Assembly: GCF_017114825.1 (NCBI RefSeq)
Contig: NZ_JADEVO010000002.1
Location: forward strand, 219,889-283,888
Origin: Pseudomonas gregormendelii
GTDB lineage: Bacteria > Pseudomonadota > Gammaproteobacteria > Pseudomonadales > Pseudomonadaceae
Length of the DNA stretch: 64,000 nt
Direction of reading: 5' to 3'
In this document: positions 9,729-18,394 of the stretch, piece by piece
Layout: each line of letters starts with the position of its first letter
How positions within the stretch are numbered: position 1 is the stretch's first letter
Program-made: the position numbers and the translations under genes
The notes under the pieces: model-generated
What the model saw: only the letters and a program-made list of their open reading frames with translations
The model's database searches: none
Told to the model about the DNA's origin: nothing

Positions 9729-10055
9729 ATGCAAGGGATAAAGGGCTATCACGCCCACGTGTACTTCAACGCGAGCAACATCGATCAGGCGCGGGCACTG
9801 TGCGAGCAGGCGGCGCAGCGGTTTCCCTTAAGGATGGGGCGCGTGCACGAACGTCCGGTAGGTCCGCACCCGGACTGGAGCTGCCAGTTGGCCTTCGAGC
9901 CACACTACCTGGGCGAGGTGCTGCCGTGGCTGGCGCTCAACCGCAAGGGCCTGGTGGTGTTCCTGCATCCCGATACCGGCAACGATCTGCTGGACCACAC
10001 CGAGCATGCAATCTGGATGGGGGCGATTCGACCCCTGGATTTGAGCATTTTTTGA
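9729..10055 (+). CDS. DOPA 4,5-dioxygenase family protein
   Basis: The 108-residue protein fits the small DOPA 4,5-dioxygenase family. It has the characteristic histidines YHAHVYF (residues 7-13), GPHPDWSCQLAF (about 45-56) and HPDTG with DHTEHAIWMG near the end. Fungal and cyanobacterial members cleave catechols extradiol with ferrous iron; the bacterial substrate is usually unknown. It stands alone, divergent from the NAD(P)-binding protein gene, and no aromatic degradation genes are adjacent. Confidence 0.88.
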   Translation: MQGIKGYHAHVYFNASNIDQARALCEQAAQRFPLRMGRVHERPVGPHPDWSCQLAFEPHYLGEVLPWLALNRKGLVVFLHPDTGNDLLDHTEHAIWMGAIRPLDLSIF

Positions 10056-10380
10056 TCAGCGAGATTCACCCTCGGTCCTCTACGCGCACATCGATGCTGT
10101 CCGACGACCGGTTAAACATCCGGTCATTGCTTTCACTGGCGAAAGCTGGCTGAAAGCTTCCCCGATTAGGATCGCCTCACTCCCGGCAACAGACCGGTTG
10201 GCCCACGCGAGTGTTTTGCTGCTCGCACGGCCCATTTAACAACAACAATGGTGATCCTGATGTCCTTCTCAATCCGCCCCTGCGCTGTAACTCCGCCCGC
10301 TCGACTCGTGCTTCCCGTTCTGCGCTGACCTCACCCGGTTCGCTCATTTCCCCTAGCCGCGCCACGCCTGGAGTATTCCC
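10056..10380. other. Long leader upstream of the CitMHS gene
   Basis: 325 bases with no annotated gene. It contains the A/C-rich motif at 10238-10248 and a 26-codon open frame starting inside it (10248-10328, beginning MVILMSFSIR). No clear factor-independent terminator follows the upstream gene. The long gap suggests a transcribed leader. Confidence 0.5.
10238..10248 (+). promoter_or_regulatory. Candidate Crc/Hfq catabolite-repression motif
   Basis: AACAACAACAA matches the CA-type target (AAnAAnAA) bound by Hfq with Crc in pseudomonads. It overlaps the ATG of a short leader frame (10248) and lies about 130 bases before the CitMHS start. Citrate uptake is a plausible repression target, but the distance to the main start is unusual. 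Confidence 0.45.
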
Positions 10381-11688
10381 ATGCTGACTTTCCTTGGCTT
10401 TGCCATGGTCATCACGTTCATGTTCCTGATCATGACCAAGCGCCTGTCCGCGCTGATTGCCCTGATCATCATCCCGATTGTTTTCGCCCTGTTCGGTGGT
10501 TTTGCGCCGAAGATCGGTCCGATGATGCTCGAAGGCATCACCAAGCTCGCGCCGACCGGTGTGATGCTGATGTTCGCGATTCTGTACTTCGCCCTGATGA
10601 TCGACTCCGGCCTGTTCGACCCGGCTGTGCGCAAGATCCTCAAACTGGTCAAGGGCGACCCGCTGAAAGTTTCGGTCGGCACCGCCGTACTGGCGCTCGT
10701 CGTCTCCCTTGATGGTGACGGCGCGACCACTTACATGATCTGCGTGGCGGCCATGCTGCCGCTCTACAGCCGCATCGGCATGAGCCCGCGCATCATGGCC
10801 GGCCTGATCATCCTCGCCGGTGGCGTGATGAACATGACCCCGTGGGGTGGCCCGACCGCCCGTGCCGCGAGCGCGCTGCACGTGGACCCGTCCGACATCT
10901 TCGTGCCGATGATTCCGGCGATGCTGGCGGGTGTGGTGGCGATCCTGGCAATTGCCTACTTCTACGGCAAGCGCGAACGCGCTCGTCTGGGTGAACTGCA
11001 CCTGGCGGGCGATGAAATTGACCACAGTGAGATCAGCGTTTCGCAATTCCCGGATGCCCGCCGTCCGAAGCTTATCTGGTTCAACGGCGCGTTGACGCTG
11101 GTGCTGATGTGCACCCTGATTGGCGGCTTGTTGCCACTGCCGGTGTTGTTCATGGTGGCGTTCAGTATCGCGATGATCGTCAACTACCCTTGCCTGCAAA
11201 TGCAGAAAGATCGCGTTGCGGCCCATGCCGGCAGCGTGCTGGCAGTGGTCGGTTTGATCTTCGCGGCCGGTATTTTCACCGGTATCCTGTCGGGCACCGG
11301 CATGGTCGATGCGATGTCGAAAAGCCTGCTGGCGGTGATTCCGGATTTCCTCGGCCCGTACCTGGCAGTGATTACCGCGCTGGTGAGCATGCCGTTCACA
11401 TTTTTCATGTCGAACGATGCATTTTATTACGGCGTTTTACCGGTACTTGCCGAAGCGGCGAGTCATTACGGTATAACCGCGGTTGAAATGGCACGTGCCT
11501 CGATCGTCGGTCAGCCCGTCCACTTGTTGAGCCCGCTGGTACCCTCGACTTATCTGTTGGTGGCCCTGGCCGGTATCGACTTCGGTGACCACCAGCGCTT
11601 TACCCTGAAGTGGGCAGTTCTGGTGTGCATGTGCATACTTGTTGCAGCATTGCTGATGGGGATTTTTCCGCTGTTCAGCACTCTATAA
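10381..11688 (+). CDS. CitMHS-family citrate (metal-citrate) symporter
   Basis: Inner-membrane transporter of 435 residues with about 11-12 hydrophobic segments. It begins MLTFLGFAMVITFMFLI and contains the conserved SLDGDGATTYMI and MNMTPWGGPTARAAS loops of the CitMHS family, which import citrate complexed with divalent metal in symport with protons or cations. The start at 10381 has CTGGAGT upstream. It is followed by a hairpin and terC, and may be controlled through the leader motif at 10238. Confidence 0.92.
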   Translation: MLTFLGFAMVITFMFLIMTKRLSALIALIIIPIVFALFGGFAPKIGPMMLEGITKLAPTGVMLMFAILYFALMIDSGLFDPAVRKILKLVKGDPLKVSVGTAVLALVVSLDGDGATTYMICVAAMLPLYSRIGMSPRIMAGLIILAGGVMNMTPWGGPTARAASALHVDPSDIFVPMIPAMLAGVVAILAIAYFYGKRERARLGELHLAGDEIDHSEISVSQFPDARRPKLIWFNGALTLVLMCTLIGGLLPLPVLFMVAFSIAMIVNYPCLQMQKDRVAAHAGSVLAVVGLIFAAGIFTGILSGTGMVDAMSKSLLAVIPDFLGPYLAVITALVSMPFTFFMSNDAFYYGVLPVLAEAASHYGITAVEMARASIVGQPVHLLSPLVPSTYLLVALAGIDFGDHQRFTLKWAVLVCMCILVAALLMGIFPLFSTL

Positions 11689-11704
11689 GCCCAAGACTCA
11701 CCGT

Positions 11705-11742
11705 GAAGGGTCCTGGCTTTTTGATCGAAGCCCGGACCCTTC
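11705..11742 (+). terminator. Stem-loop between CitMHS and TerC genes
   Basis: GAAGGGTCC (11705-11713) pairs with GGACCCTTC (11734-11742), and after a one-base mismatch GGCTT pairs with AAGCC. The stem is strong with an 8-base loop but no T-tract after it. It could be a terminator or a 5' leader element for the TerC gene 30 bases on. Confidence 0.5.
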
Positions 11743-11772
11743 GTGGTTCAACACATCCTCAAAGGAATACAC

Positions 11773-12540
11773 ATGGAATGGCTGACCAACCCTGAGATCT
11801 GGGTTGCCTTCTTTACCCTGACCGCCCTGGAAATCGTCCTGGGTATCGATAACATCATCATGATTTCGATCCTGGTCAGCCGCATGCCCAAACACATGCA
11901 GGCGCGTACCCGGATCTTCGGCCTGGCGCTGGCCATGGTCACGCGAATCCTGTTGTTGCTGTCGATTACCTGGGTCATGCAGCTCACCGCAGACCTGTTC
12001 GAGGTCTTCGGCCAAGGCATTTCCGGGCGTGACCTGATCCTGTTCTTCGGCGGCCTGTTCCTGCTGTGGAAAAGCTCGCAAGAGATGTATCACGCGCTGG
12101 AAGGCGAAGACGAGACCGGTGAGGAACCGACCGGCAAGGGTGGCAACTTCCTGTACACCATCATCCAGATCGCGATCATCGACATCGTGTTCTCCCTGGA
12201 TTCGGTGATCACGGCAGTGGGCATGGTCTCCCATGTACCGGTCATGGTCGCGGCCATTGTTGTCGCCGTACTGGTGATGATGTTGGCGGCCGGTACCATC
12301 AGCTCGTTCATCGACAAGCACCCGTCGTTGAAAATGCTGGCGTTGTCGTTCCTGCTGGTAGTCGGCACCGTGTTGATCGCCGAGTCGTTCGAAGTCCACG
12401 TACCCAAAGGCTACGTCTACTTCGCCATGGCGTTCTCGCTGGCGGTGGAAGCGTTCAACATCAAGATGCGCACTGCCATGGCAAGAAAGCGCAAGCAGCA
12501 GGACCCGGTGAAACTGCGCAAGGATATTCCTGGCCAGTAA
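11773..12540 (+). CDS. TerC-family integral membrane protein
   Basis: The 255-residue protein has seven or so membrane segments and the two paired acidic motifs of TerC/Alx proteins: ALEIVLGIDNIIMI near the N-terminus and IDIVFSLDSVITA at mid-length, whose aspartates line the transport path. Members export manganese or calcium or assist metal loading of secreted proteins. The start chosen is the ATG at 11773 (MEWLTNPE) with AAAGGAA upstream; an upstream GTG at 11743 overlaps the stem-loop. The C-terminus is basic (ARKRKQQDP), probably cytoplasmic. Confidence 0.92.
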   Translation: MEWLTNPEIWVAFFTLTALEIVLGIDNIIMISILVSRMPKHMQARTRIFGLALAMVTRILLLLSITWVMQLTADLFEVFGQGISGRDLILFFGGLFLLWKSSQEMYHALEGEDETGEEPTGKGGNFLYTIIQIAIIDIVFSLDSVITAVGMVSHVPVMVAAIVVAVLVMMLAAGTISSFIDKHPSLKMLALSFLLVVGTVLIAESFEVHVPKGYVYFAMAFSLAVEAFNIKMRTAMARKRKQQDPVKLRKDIPGQ

Positions 12541-12563
12541 TATCGCTAACCTGCATGAAACCT

Positions 12564-12663
12564 GGGGGAGCGGGCCTGCTCGCGATGGTCGTCAACGATA
12601 ACGCGTACTGACTAAGTCAACTCGTTGTCCTCGATACCATCGCGAGCAGGCTCGCTCCCACAG
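12564..12663. repeat. REP doublet, family A
   Basis: GGGGAGCGGGCCTGCTCGCG on the left and its near-perfect inverse ending at 12660. The left arm is followed by GTCGTCAACGATAACGCG, a tail also seen at 41599-41613 and, inverted, near 20833-20850. Confidence 0.9.
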
Positions 12664-12862
12664 GGCATGAATGGGGACCTCAGGGTCCCTATTTTGTTTT
12701 TCCATCCAGCTGTTTTTATGACACTTTTGTTTCAATCATCTGTTTAGCTATGCGATGCTGGCGCGCAGACCGTTAGCCAACTACAGCTTAAGTACAGAAC
12801 GTAGAAAAACGCGCGGCACGTCAACTTGCTCCTTTGGGGCGCTACCACCACAGGGGGCCTTT

Positions 12863-14521
12863 ATGCTCACCCTGCTCAATTTGTTATCTGCCGTGGCCCT
12901 GCTGATCTGGGGCACGCACATCGTCCGAACCGGCATCCTGCGGGTCTACGGGTCCAATCTGCGCCATGTGATTGGCCAGAACATGTCCAGGCGCTGGCTG
13001 GCGTTTATTTCCGGCATCGTCGTGACGGCCATGGTCCAGAGCAGTAACGCCACGGCCATGCTCGTCACTTCTTTTGTTGGACAGGGCCTGATGGCACTGA
13101 CCCCGGCACTGGCGACCATGCTTGGCGCAGACGTCGGCACGGCGTTGATGGCCCGGGTACTGACTTTCGATCTGTCCTGGTTGTCGCCGCTGCTGATTTT
13201 TGTCGGGGTGATTTTCTTCCTGTCCCGCAAGCAGACGCGACTTGGGCAGATGGGACGGGTCAGCATTGGTCTGGGCCTGATCATTCTGGCGCTGCAGCTG
13301 ATCGTTGAATCCGCCGCGCCGATCACCCAGGCCCAAGGCGTAAAGGTGATTTTCGCCTCGCTGACCGGCGATATCCTGCTCGACGCCCTGGTCGGCGCGC
13401 TGTTTGCGATGGTCTCCTACTCAAGCCTCGCCGCCGTGCTGCTCACCGCCACGCTTGCCGGCGCGGGAGTGATCAGCCTGCCGGTGGCTATCGGCCTGGT
13501 GATTGGCGCGAACATCGGCAGCGGCGTGCTGGCCTTCCTCAGCACCAGCATGCAAAACGCCGCAGGCCGCCAGGTGGCGCTCGGCAGCCTGTTGTACAAA
13601 CTGATAGGACTATTGCTGATCATTCCGGTGCTGGACCCTTTGGTGCACTGGATCGACAGCCTCGACTTCAGCCCGCAGGAAATGGTCATCGGCTTCCATT
13701 TGCTCTACAACACCGTGCGCTGCCTGATCCTGCTGCCCAGCGTGGGGCCGATGGCCAGGTTGTGTGCCTGGTTGCTGCCGGAACGTCCGGAGATCAATGG
13801 CACGGCCAGACCTCGCCACCTGGACCTGACTGCGCTGGTCACACCCAGCCTGGCGCTGGCCAATGCGGCACGGGAGACCCTGCGCATCGGCGACCTGATC
13901 GATAACATGCTCGAAGCCATGCTTGATGTGCTGCACGGCAAGCAGACGGCCGTGACTCAGGAAATGCGCCGCCTGACGGATGATGTTGAATCGCTCTACA
14001 GCGCCATCAAGCTGTACCTGGCGCAAATGCCCCGTGAAGACTTGAGCGAGCAGGACAGTCGACGCTGGGCGGAGACCATCGAGCTGGCGATCAATCTAAA
14101 GCTTGCCAGCGACCTGATCGAACGCATGCTGCGCAAGGTCCAGCAACAGAAGACTTCGCAGCGTCGGTCATTTTCCGAAGTGGGCCTGGAGGAGTTGGCG
14201 GGGCTGCACAGCCAGCTGATCTCCAACCTGCGCCTGGGGTTGTCGGTGTACCTCAGTTCCGACAAGGAAAGCGCCCGCCAGTTGTTGCGTGAGAAACGTC
14301 GTTTTCGCGCGCAGGAACGGCGCCTGGCGCATGCGCATGTGAGCCGTTTGCAGCGCAAGATTGTGCAGAGTATCGAGACCAGTTCCTTGCATCTGGAGCT
14401 GATTGCCGACATGAAGCGCCTCAACTCACTGTTTTGCAGCAGTGCCTATGCAGTGCTGGAAACGTCCGACACAGGTGCGCTGGCGGTGGACGATTTGGCG
14501 GACATCACACATTCGCCTTGA
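12863..14521 (+). CDS. Na/Pi cotransporter family protein with PhoU-like C-terminus
   Basis: The 552-residue inner-membrane protein has two Na/Pi-cotransporter repeats in the first 320 residues, recognisable by the inverted QSSNATAMLVTS and SYSSLAAVLLTATLAGAG motifs plus GADVGTALMA and GANIGSGVLA. The C-terminal 230 residues are helical and PhoU-like. Members move phosphate, though bacterial ones often act in phosphate export or balance. The start is the ATG at 12863 with a CAGGGGG ribosome-binding site; a longer frame to 12755 has no such signal. It stands alone between two REP doublets. Confidence 0.9.
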   Translation: MLTLLNLLSAVALLIWGTHIVRTGILRVYGSNLRHVIGQNMSRRWLAFISGIVVTAMVQSSNATAMLVTSFVGQGLMALTPALATMLGADVGTALMARVLTFDLSWLSPLLIFVGVIFFLSRKQTRLGQMGRVSIGLGLIILALQLIVESAAPITQAQGVKVIFASLTGDILLDALVGALFAMVSYSSLAAVLLTATLAGAGVISLPVAIGLVIGANIGSGVLAFLSTSMQNAAGRQVALGSLLYKLIGLLLIIPVLDPLVHWIDSLDFSPQEMVIGFHLLYNTVRCLILLPSVGPMARLCAWLLPERPEINGTARPRHLDLTALVTPSLALANAARETLRIGDLIDNMLEAMLDVLHGKQTAVTQEMRRLTDDVESLYSAIKLYLAQMPREDLSEQDSRRWAETIELAINLKLASDLIERMLRKVQQQKTSQRRSFSEVGLEELAGLHSQLISNLRLGLSVYLSSDKESARQLLREKRRFRAQERRLAHAHVSRLQRKIVQSIETSSLHLELIADMKRLNSLFCSSAYAVLETSDTGALAVDDLADITHSP

Positions 14522-14565
14522 ACGTCTGCCAAGGTGGTGAGTCAGTAACGTTGGTTCAGCCTCAA

Positions 14566-14652
14566 GACCGCTTTCGCGAGCAGGCCCGCTCCCACAGGGG
14601 GTTGTGAGCCCCAAAAATCTACTGGGGGAGCGGCTTGCCCGCGAAAGCGGCC
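14566..14652. repeat. REP doublet, family A
   Basis: GACCGCTTTCGCGAGCAGGC on the left and its inverse GGCTTGCCCGCGAAAGCGGC on the right, about 29 bases apart. It lies between the Na/Pi cotransporter and M16 peptidase genes. Confidence 0.9.
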
Positions 14653-14697
14653 TGACTGACGACATGGATCTCCGATTAGGTTGCCTGGAAGCCCGTT

Positions 14698-16077
14698 ATG
14701 CGTTGCCTGTTGTTCGCCTGTCTACTGCTTGGCTCATTACCCTCATTCGCCCTGGATCGCTTCCAGGTCGAGGGTTATACGCTGCCCAACGGTTTGCAAT
14801 TGCTGCTCAAGCCCGGCATGGACCGTGGTCATGTGGCGATTCGCCTGGTGGTGGGCGTCGGTCTGGATGACTTCGGTTGCGCCGACAAGGAGCTGCCGCA
14901 CCTGCTCGAACATCTGTTGTTCAGCGGCATCGACGCCACCGGCGAAGGTGGGCTGGAAGAGCGCATGCAGGCCCTGGGCGGCGAATGGAATGCCTACACC
15001 AGCAACGCCGACACCACGTTCGTCATAGAGGCGCCGGCGAAAAACCAGCGCAAAGTGCTGGATCTGTTGCTGGCCCTGTTGACCCAGACCCGTTTTGACG
15101 ACAACGCGATCAATGCCGCCAAGCAGGTGGTGGAGCGTGAGGACGGTGGCCACTATTCTCACCTGCAGCGTTGGCTCGATCGTCAGGATCTGGGCCACAC
15201 CGCGAGTAACCAGCTGGCAGTGGAACTGGGCCTCAAATGCCCTGAGCGCGCGCAAGTCGATCACCTGACCCGCGAGCAGCTCGAGGACGTGCGCAACGCC
15301 TGGTACGCCCCCAACAACATGACGTTGATCGTGGTCGGCGACCTTGATCGCCTGCTGCCAGCCTATCTGGAGCGGGCCTATGGCGAGATCGAACCAGTTG
15401 ACCCGACCGATCACCCGCCCCTGCCGGAAATCAAGGCAACGGCTGCCCACGAGCGCACGTTGAGCCACGGCCTGGTTGGCAACGGCGCCAAGCTGCACTG
15501 GCTGGTGCCCGAGCCGGTACTGGAGGACCAGCACGACGAGACCTTTGATTTGCTCAAGGACTACCTGGACTGGGCGCTCTACCGCCAGATGCGCCTGGCA
15601 CATAGCCTGTCCTACGGGCCCTCGGCCGAGCGCGAGGTGTTCGGCGGGGTCGGTTTCATGAGCCTCAATGCGGACTTGGAGCGCGATGATTTGCCCGCAG
15701 CCAAGCAGGTCCTGGAAGAGCTCAAGGCCGGCCTGCTCAAGGACGGTCTAAACGTCGAGACTTTCAACCGCCTCAAACAGGCCGCCATCGCCCGCCAGGC
15801 CTGGGCCGTGCAGGGCAACAGTGCGCTGGCCGATTATTACTGGGGCGCGCTGGGTGACTTCCAGAACGGGCGCTTTGCTGACCCGGCCAGGGATCTGCAG
15901 GGCGTCACCCTGGAAGAAGCCAACCGGGCCATGCGCTCGTTGTTGTTGCAGCCGGGGTATCTGCGCATTGAAAAGCCGTTGGTCAGTGATGATGAATTGA
16001 TCTGGCTGGTGGCCGGGATGTTGGGCCTGCTGGTACTTGGATTGTGGGCGTGGCGTTTGCGCCGAAAGATTTCATGA
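14698..16077 (+). CDS. M16 family zinc peptidase, membrane-anchored
   Basis: 459-residue insulinase-type peptidase. The signal peptide is at about 1-18. The inverted zinc motif HLLEH (about residues 63-67, in ELPHLLEHLLFSG) has the downstream glutamate of the zinc site in VEREDGG. A second M16 domain lacks the motif, as usual in this family. A C-terminal hydrophobic segment (about 432-450) followed by WRLRRK suggests anchoring to the inner membrane, facing the periplasm. Substrates are unknown; relatives degrade short peptides. It is followed by a short REP remnant and the DUF5924-like gene. Confidence 0.9.
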   Translation: MRCLLFACLLLGSLPSFALDRFQVEGYTLPNGLQLLLKPGMDRGHVAIRLVVGVGLDDFGCADKELPHLLEHLLFSGIDATGEGGLEERMQALGGEWNAYTSNADTTFVIEAPAKNQRKVLDLLLALLTQTRFDDNAINAAKQVVEREDGGHYSHLQRWLDRQDLGHTASNQLAVELGLKCPERAQVDHLTREQLEDVRNAWYAPNNMTLIVVGDLDRLLPAYLERAYGEIEPVDPTDHPPLPEIKATAAHERTLSHGLVGNGAKLHWLVPEPVLEDQHDETFDLLKDYLDWALYRQMRLAHSLSYGPSAEREVFGGVGFMSLNADLERDDLPAAKQVLEELKAGLLKDGLNVETFNRLKQAAIARQAWAVQGNSALADYYWGALGDFQNGRFADPARDLQGVTLEEANRAMRSLLLQPGYLRIEKPLVSDDELIWLVAGMLGLLVLGLWAWRLRRKIS

Positions 16078-16080
16078 CGA

Positions 16081-16120
16081 CGGGGGCGAGCCTGCTCGCC
16101 ACACCGCCCTCCCGGGCGGT
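16081..16120 (+). terminator. REP remnant plus terminator-like hairpin
   Basis: GGCGAG/CTCGCC (16085-16090, 16095-16100) is a half REP. Directly after it, ACCGCCC (16103-16109) pairs with GGGCGGT (16114-16120) around a 4-base loop. Only a weak AT run follows. Confidence 0.45.
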
Positions 16121-16162
16121 AATCTGTCGAGGATTTTTCCAACGACTAGTGCGAACCGCCGA

Positions 16163-17191
16163 ATGCCAACCCTGACCCTGTACGTGCAGCGCATACTGGA
16201 ATTGATGAAGCGCTACCCCGGGGTCATTGCGCTCGGTGGTTTTATCTCCGGGGTCGGCAGTTTCATTCTGGTCGATCGCCAGCAAGGGCTGGCGACCTGG
16301 ATCACCATCATCATGGTTCTCAGCTGGATCTGGCTGATGCTGGAAAACAGCCTGACCAAGCTGTTTGCCAAAATCTTCAAGCGCGAGATCCCCCAGCCCT
16401 TGCTGCGCTATGCCACGCAGATGATCCACCAGGAAAGCCTGTTCTTCGTCCTGCCGTTCTTTTTCATCACCACCACCTGGAACAGCGGGCAGTTGTTCTT
16501 TACCGGGCTGCTGTGTATCGCCGCGCTGATATCGATCATCGACCCGCTCTACTACAAGTGGCTGGCTCCCCGCCGCTGGGCGTTCCTGGCCCTGCATACG
16601 CTGACTTTGTTCGCTGCGCTGCTGACCGCCCTGCCCGTCATTCTGCACCTGACTACAGCCCAGAGCTTCAAACTGGCCCTGGGCACTGCGGTGGTCCTGT
16701 CGTTCCCCAGCCTGGCGTCGATCTTTCCCATTCGCACGGTACGCAACGCGGTGGCGATCCTGAGTATCACCGTGGGGATCGGTGGCGTCGGCTGGGTGCT
16801 GCGTTCCTGGGTGCCGCCGGCGACACTGTGGATGACCGATGTTGCCATCAGCACGCAACTGCAGGACCGCACCCCTGGCGACAGCCTGGATGAAGTCACG
16901 GTCGAGCAGATCCGTGGTGGCGGGCTGTATGCCTACACCGCGATCAACGCGCCACGCGGGCTGGACGAGCGGATTTACCACGTGTGGAAGTTCAACGGCA
17001 AAGAGGTCGATCGCATCCCGCTGGATATCCATGGCGGGCGCAAGGAAGGCTATCGCGCGTGGACTCACAAGCAGAACTTCCCGGGCAATCCGGCCGGTAA
17101 CTGGCAGGTGCGGGTGCTCACCGAGGATGGCCAGGTCATTGGCGTGTTACGTTTCAAGATCACAGACAGCACACCGATCAAAGAAAAGTAA
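16163..17191 (+). CDS. DUF5924/DUF2914-type membrane protein
   Basis: 342 residues. The N-terminal two-thirds contain about seven hydrophobic segments (for example VIALGGFISGVGSFILV and ESLFFVLPFFFITTTW). The last 100 residues form a soluble periplasmic-type domain with WKFNGKEVDRIPLDI and GNWQVRVLTEDGQ, as in DUF2914. Such proteins are conserved in gammaproteobacteria without known function. The start is the ATG at 16163; the frame extends upstream into terminator-like sequence and is not used. The 31-base gap to the lipid transport operon does not prove co-transcription. Confidence 0.75.
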   Translation: MPTLTLYVQRILELMKRYPGVIALGGFISGVGSFILVDRQQGLATWITIIMVLSWIWLMLENSLTKLFAKIFKREIPQPLLRYATQMIHQESLFFVLPFFFITTTWNSGQLFFTGLLCIAALISIIDPLYYKWLAPRRWAFLALHTLTLFAALLTALPVILHLTTAQSFKLALGTAVVLSFPSLASIFPIRTVRNAVAILSITVGIGGVGWVLRSWVPPATLWMTDVAISTQLQDRTPGDSLDEVTVEQIRGGGLYAYTAINAPRGLDERIYHVWKFNGKEVDRIPLDIHGGRKEGYRAWTHKQNFPGNPAGNWQVRVLTEDGQVIGVLRFKITDSTPIKEK

Positions 17192-17236
17192 TACGCTGCG
17201 TGATATTACGTACCACAGTCATTGAGTCGAACAAGC

Positions 17237-18394
17237 ATGGAGCTTATGACCAGCAGTACAACGGCCGGCAACGCCCAACTGGACGCCTCTCACTCTCCTG
17301 CACAATTGCGGGTCACGGGTGACTGGACGCTTGCCCATTACACCAACCTCAACGGCCTTTGCGAAACCATTCGCGGCCAATACGACGACAGCACCCACAT
17401 CGACCTCAATGGCCTGGGCGCCCTCGATACGGCCGGCGCGTCGTTGTTGGTGGAGTTGTTGGGGTCCGAGCGGCTTGGCAAGTCCGCCGAGCACCCGGAC
17501 TGCACCTTGTCCGGCGCCGATCGCGCACTGCTGCAAACCGTCTATTGTTCCATGACTGATTTCTGCGTGCCGATCAAGGAGCCCGAAGTCAGCGTCGGCA
17601 TCCAACTGCTGACGCGCATCGGGCGCGCGGTGGACGCGGTCTGGCAAGACACCCTGCAGTTGCTCGGGTTTGTCGGCCTGATCCTGGAAACCATCGCCCG
17701 CAGCCTGTTTCGCCCTAAACGCTGGCGCATCACGCCAATGGTGGCGCACATCGAGCAAACCGGTCTGGACGCTGCGCCGATTGTTGCCCTGCTGACCTTC
17801 CTGGTCGGTGCTGTGGTGGCATTTCTGGGGGCGACGGTGCTGGCGAGTTTTGGTGCGAGTATCTTTACCGTGGACCTGGTGGCGTTCTCGTTCCTGCGCG
17901 AGTTCGGCGTGCTGCTCACCGCGATCCTGATGGCCGGCCGCACCGCCAGCGCCTTCACCGCCCAGATAGGGTCGATGAAGGCCAACGAAGAAATCGACGC
18001 CATTCGCACATTGGGCCTGGACCCCATGGAGCTGCTGGTCGTGCCGCGAGTCCTTGCGCTGCTGGTCGCGCTGCCGATGCTGACGTTTCTGGCGATGCTC
18101 TCCGGGATTATCGGCGGCGGTGTGGTGTGCGCGGTTTCGCTGGATATCTCCCCGGCGATGTTCCTCTCGCTGTTGCAATCGGATATTGGCGTTCAGCACT
18201 TCCTGGTGGGCATCGTCAAAGCGCCGATCTTCGCCTTCCTGATTGCCGCCATCGGTTGTCTGGAGGGCTTCAAGGTCAGCGGCAGCGCCGAGTCCGTTGG
18301 GGCACACACCACGTCGAGTGTGGTCCAGTCGATTTTTGTGGTGATTGTGCTCGATGCCGTGGCCGCGCTGTTTTTCATGGAGATGGGCTGGTGA
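17237..18394 (+). CDS. MlaE-type lipid ABC transporter permease with N-terminal STAS-like domain
   Basis: About 385 residues. The first 110 form an STAS/MlaB-like domain (LRVTGDWTLAHY, HIDLNGLGALDTAGASLLVELL), fused to an MlaE permease domain (about 130-385) with the hallmark MAGRTASAFTAQIGSMKANEEIDAI coupling loop. In Mla systems MlaB is a separate protein; here it is part of the permease. The start is uncertain: ATG 17237, ATG 17246 and TTG 17222 are in frame, and GGAG lies too close to 17246. It overlaps the ATPase gene by GTGA and begins a four-gene operon that moves phospholipid or related lipid across the envelope. Confidence 0.9.
   Translation: MELMTSSTTAGNAQLDASHSPAQLRVTGDWTLAHYTNLNGLCETIRGQYDDSTHIDLNGLGALDTAGASLLVELLGSERLGKSAEHPDCTLSGADRALLQTVYCSMTDFCVPIKEPEVSVGIQLLTRIGRAVDAVWQDTLQLLGFVGLILETIARSLFRPKRWRITPMVAHIEQTGLDAAPIVALLTFLVGAVVAFLGATVLASFGASIFTVDLVAFSFLREFGVLLTAILMAGRTASAFTAQIGSMKANEEIDAIRTLGLDPMELLVVPRVLALLVALPMLTFLAMLSGIIGGGVVCAVSLDISPAMFLSLLQSDIGVQHFLVGIVKAPIFAFLIAAIGCLEGFKVSGSAESVGAHTTSSVVQSIFVVIVLDAVAALFFMEMGW

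Noticed and set aside
10177..11226. 349-codon minus-strand frame opposite the CitMHS gene
   Set aside because: Composition dominated by Arg/Gln/His, typical of antisense reading of a membrane protein gene.
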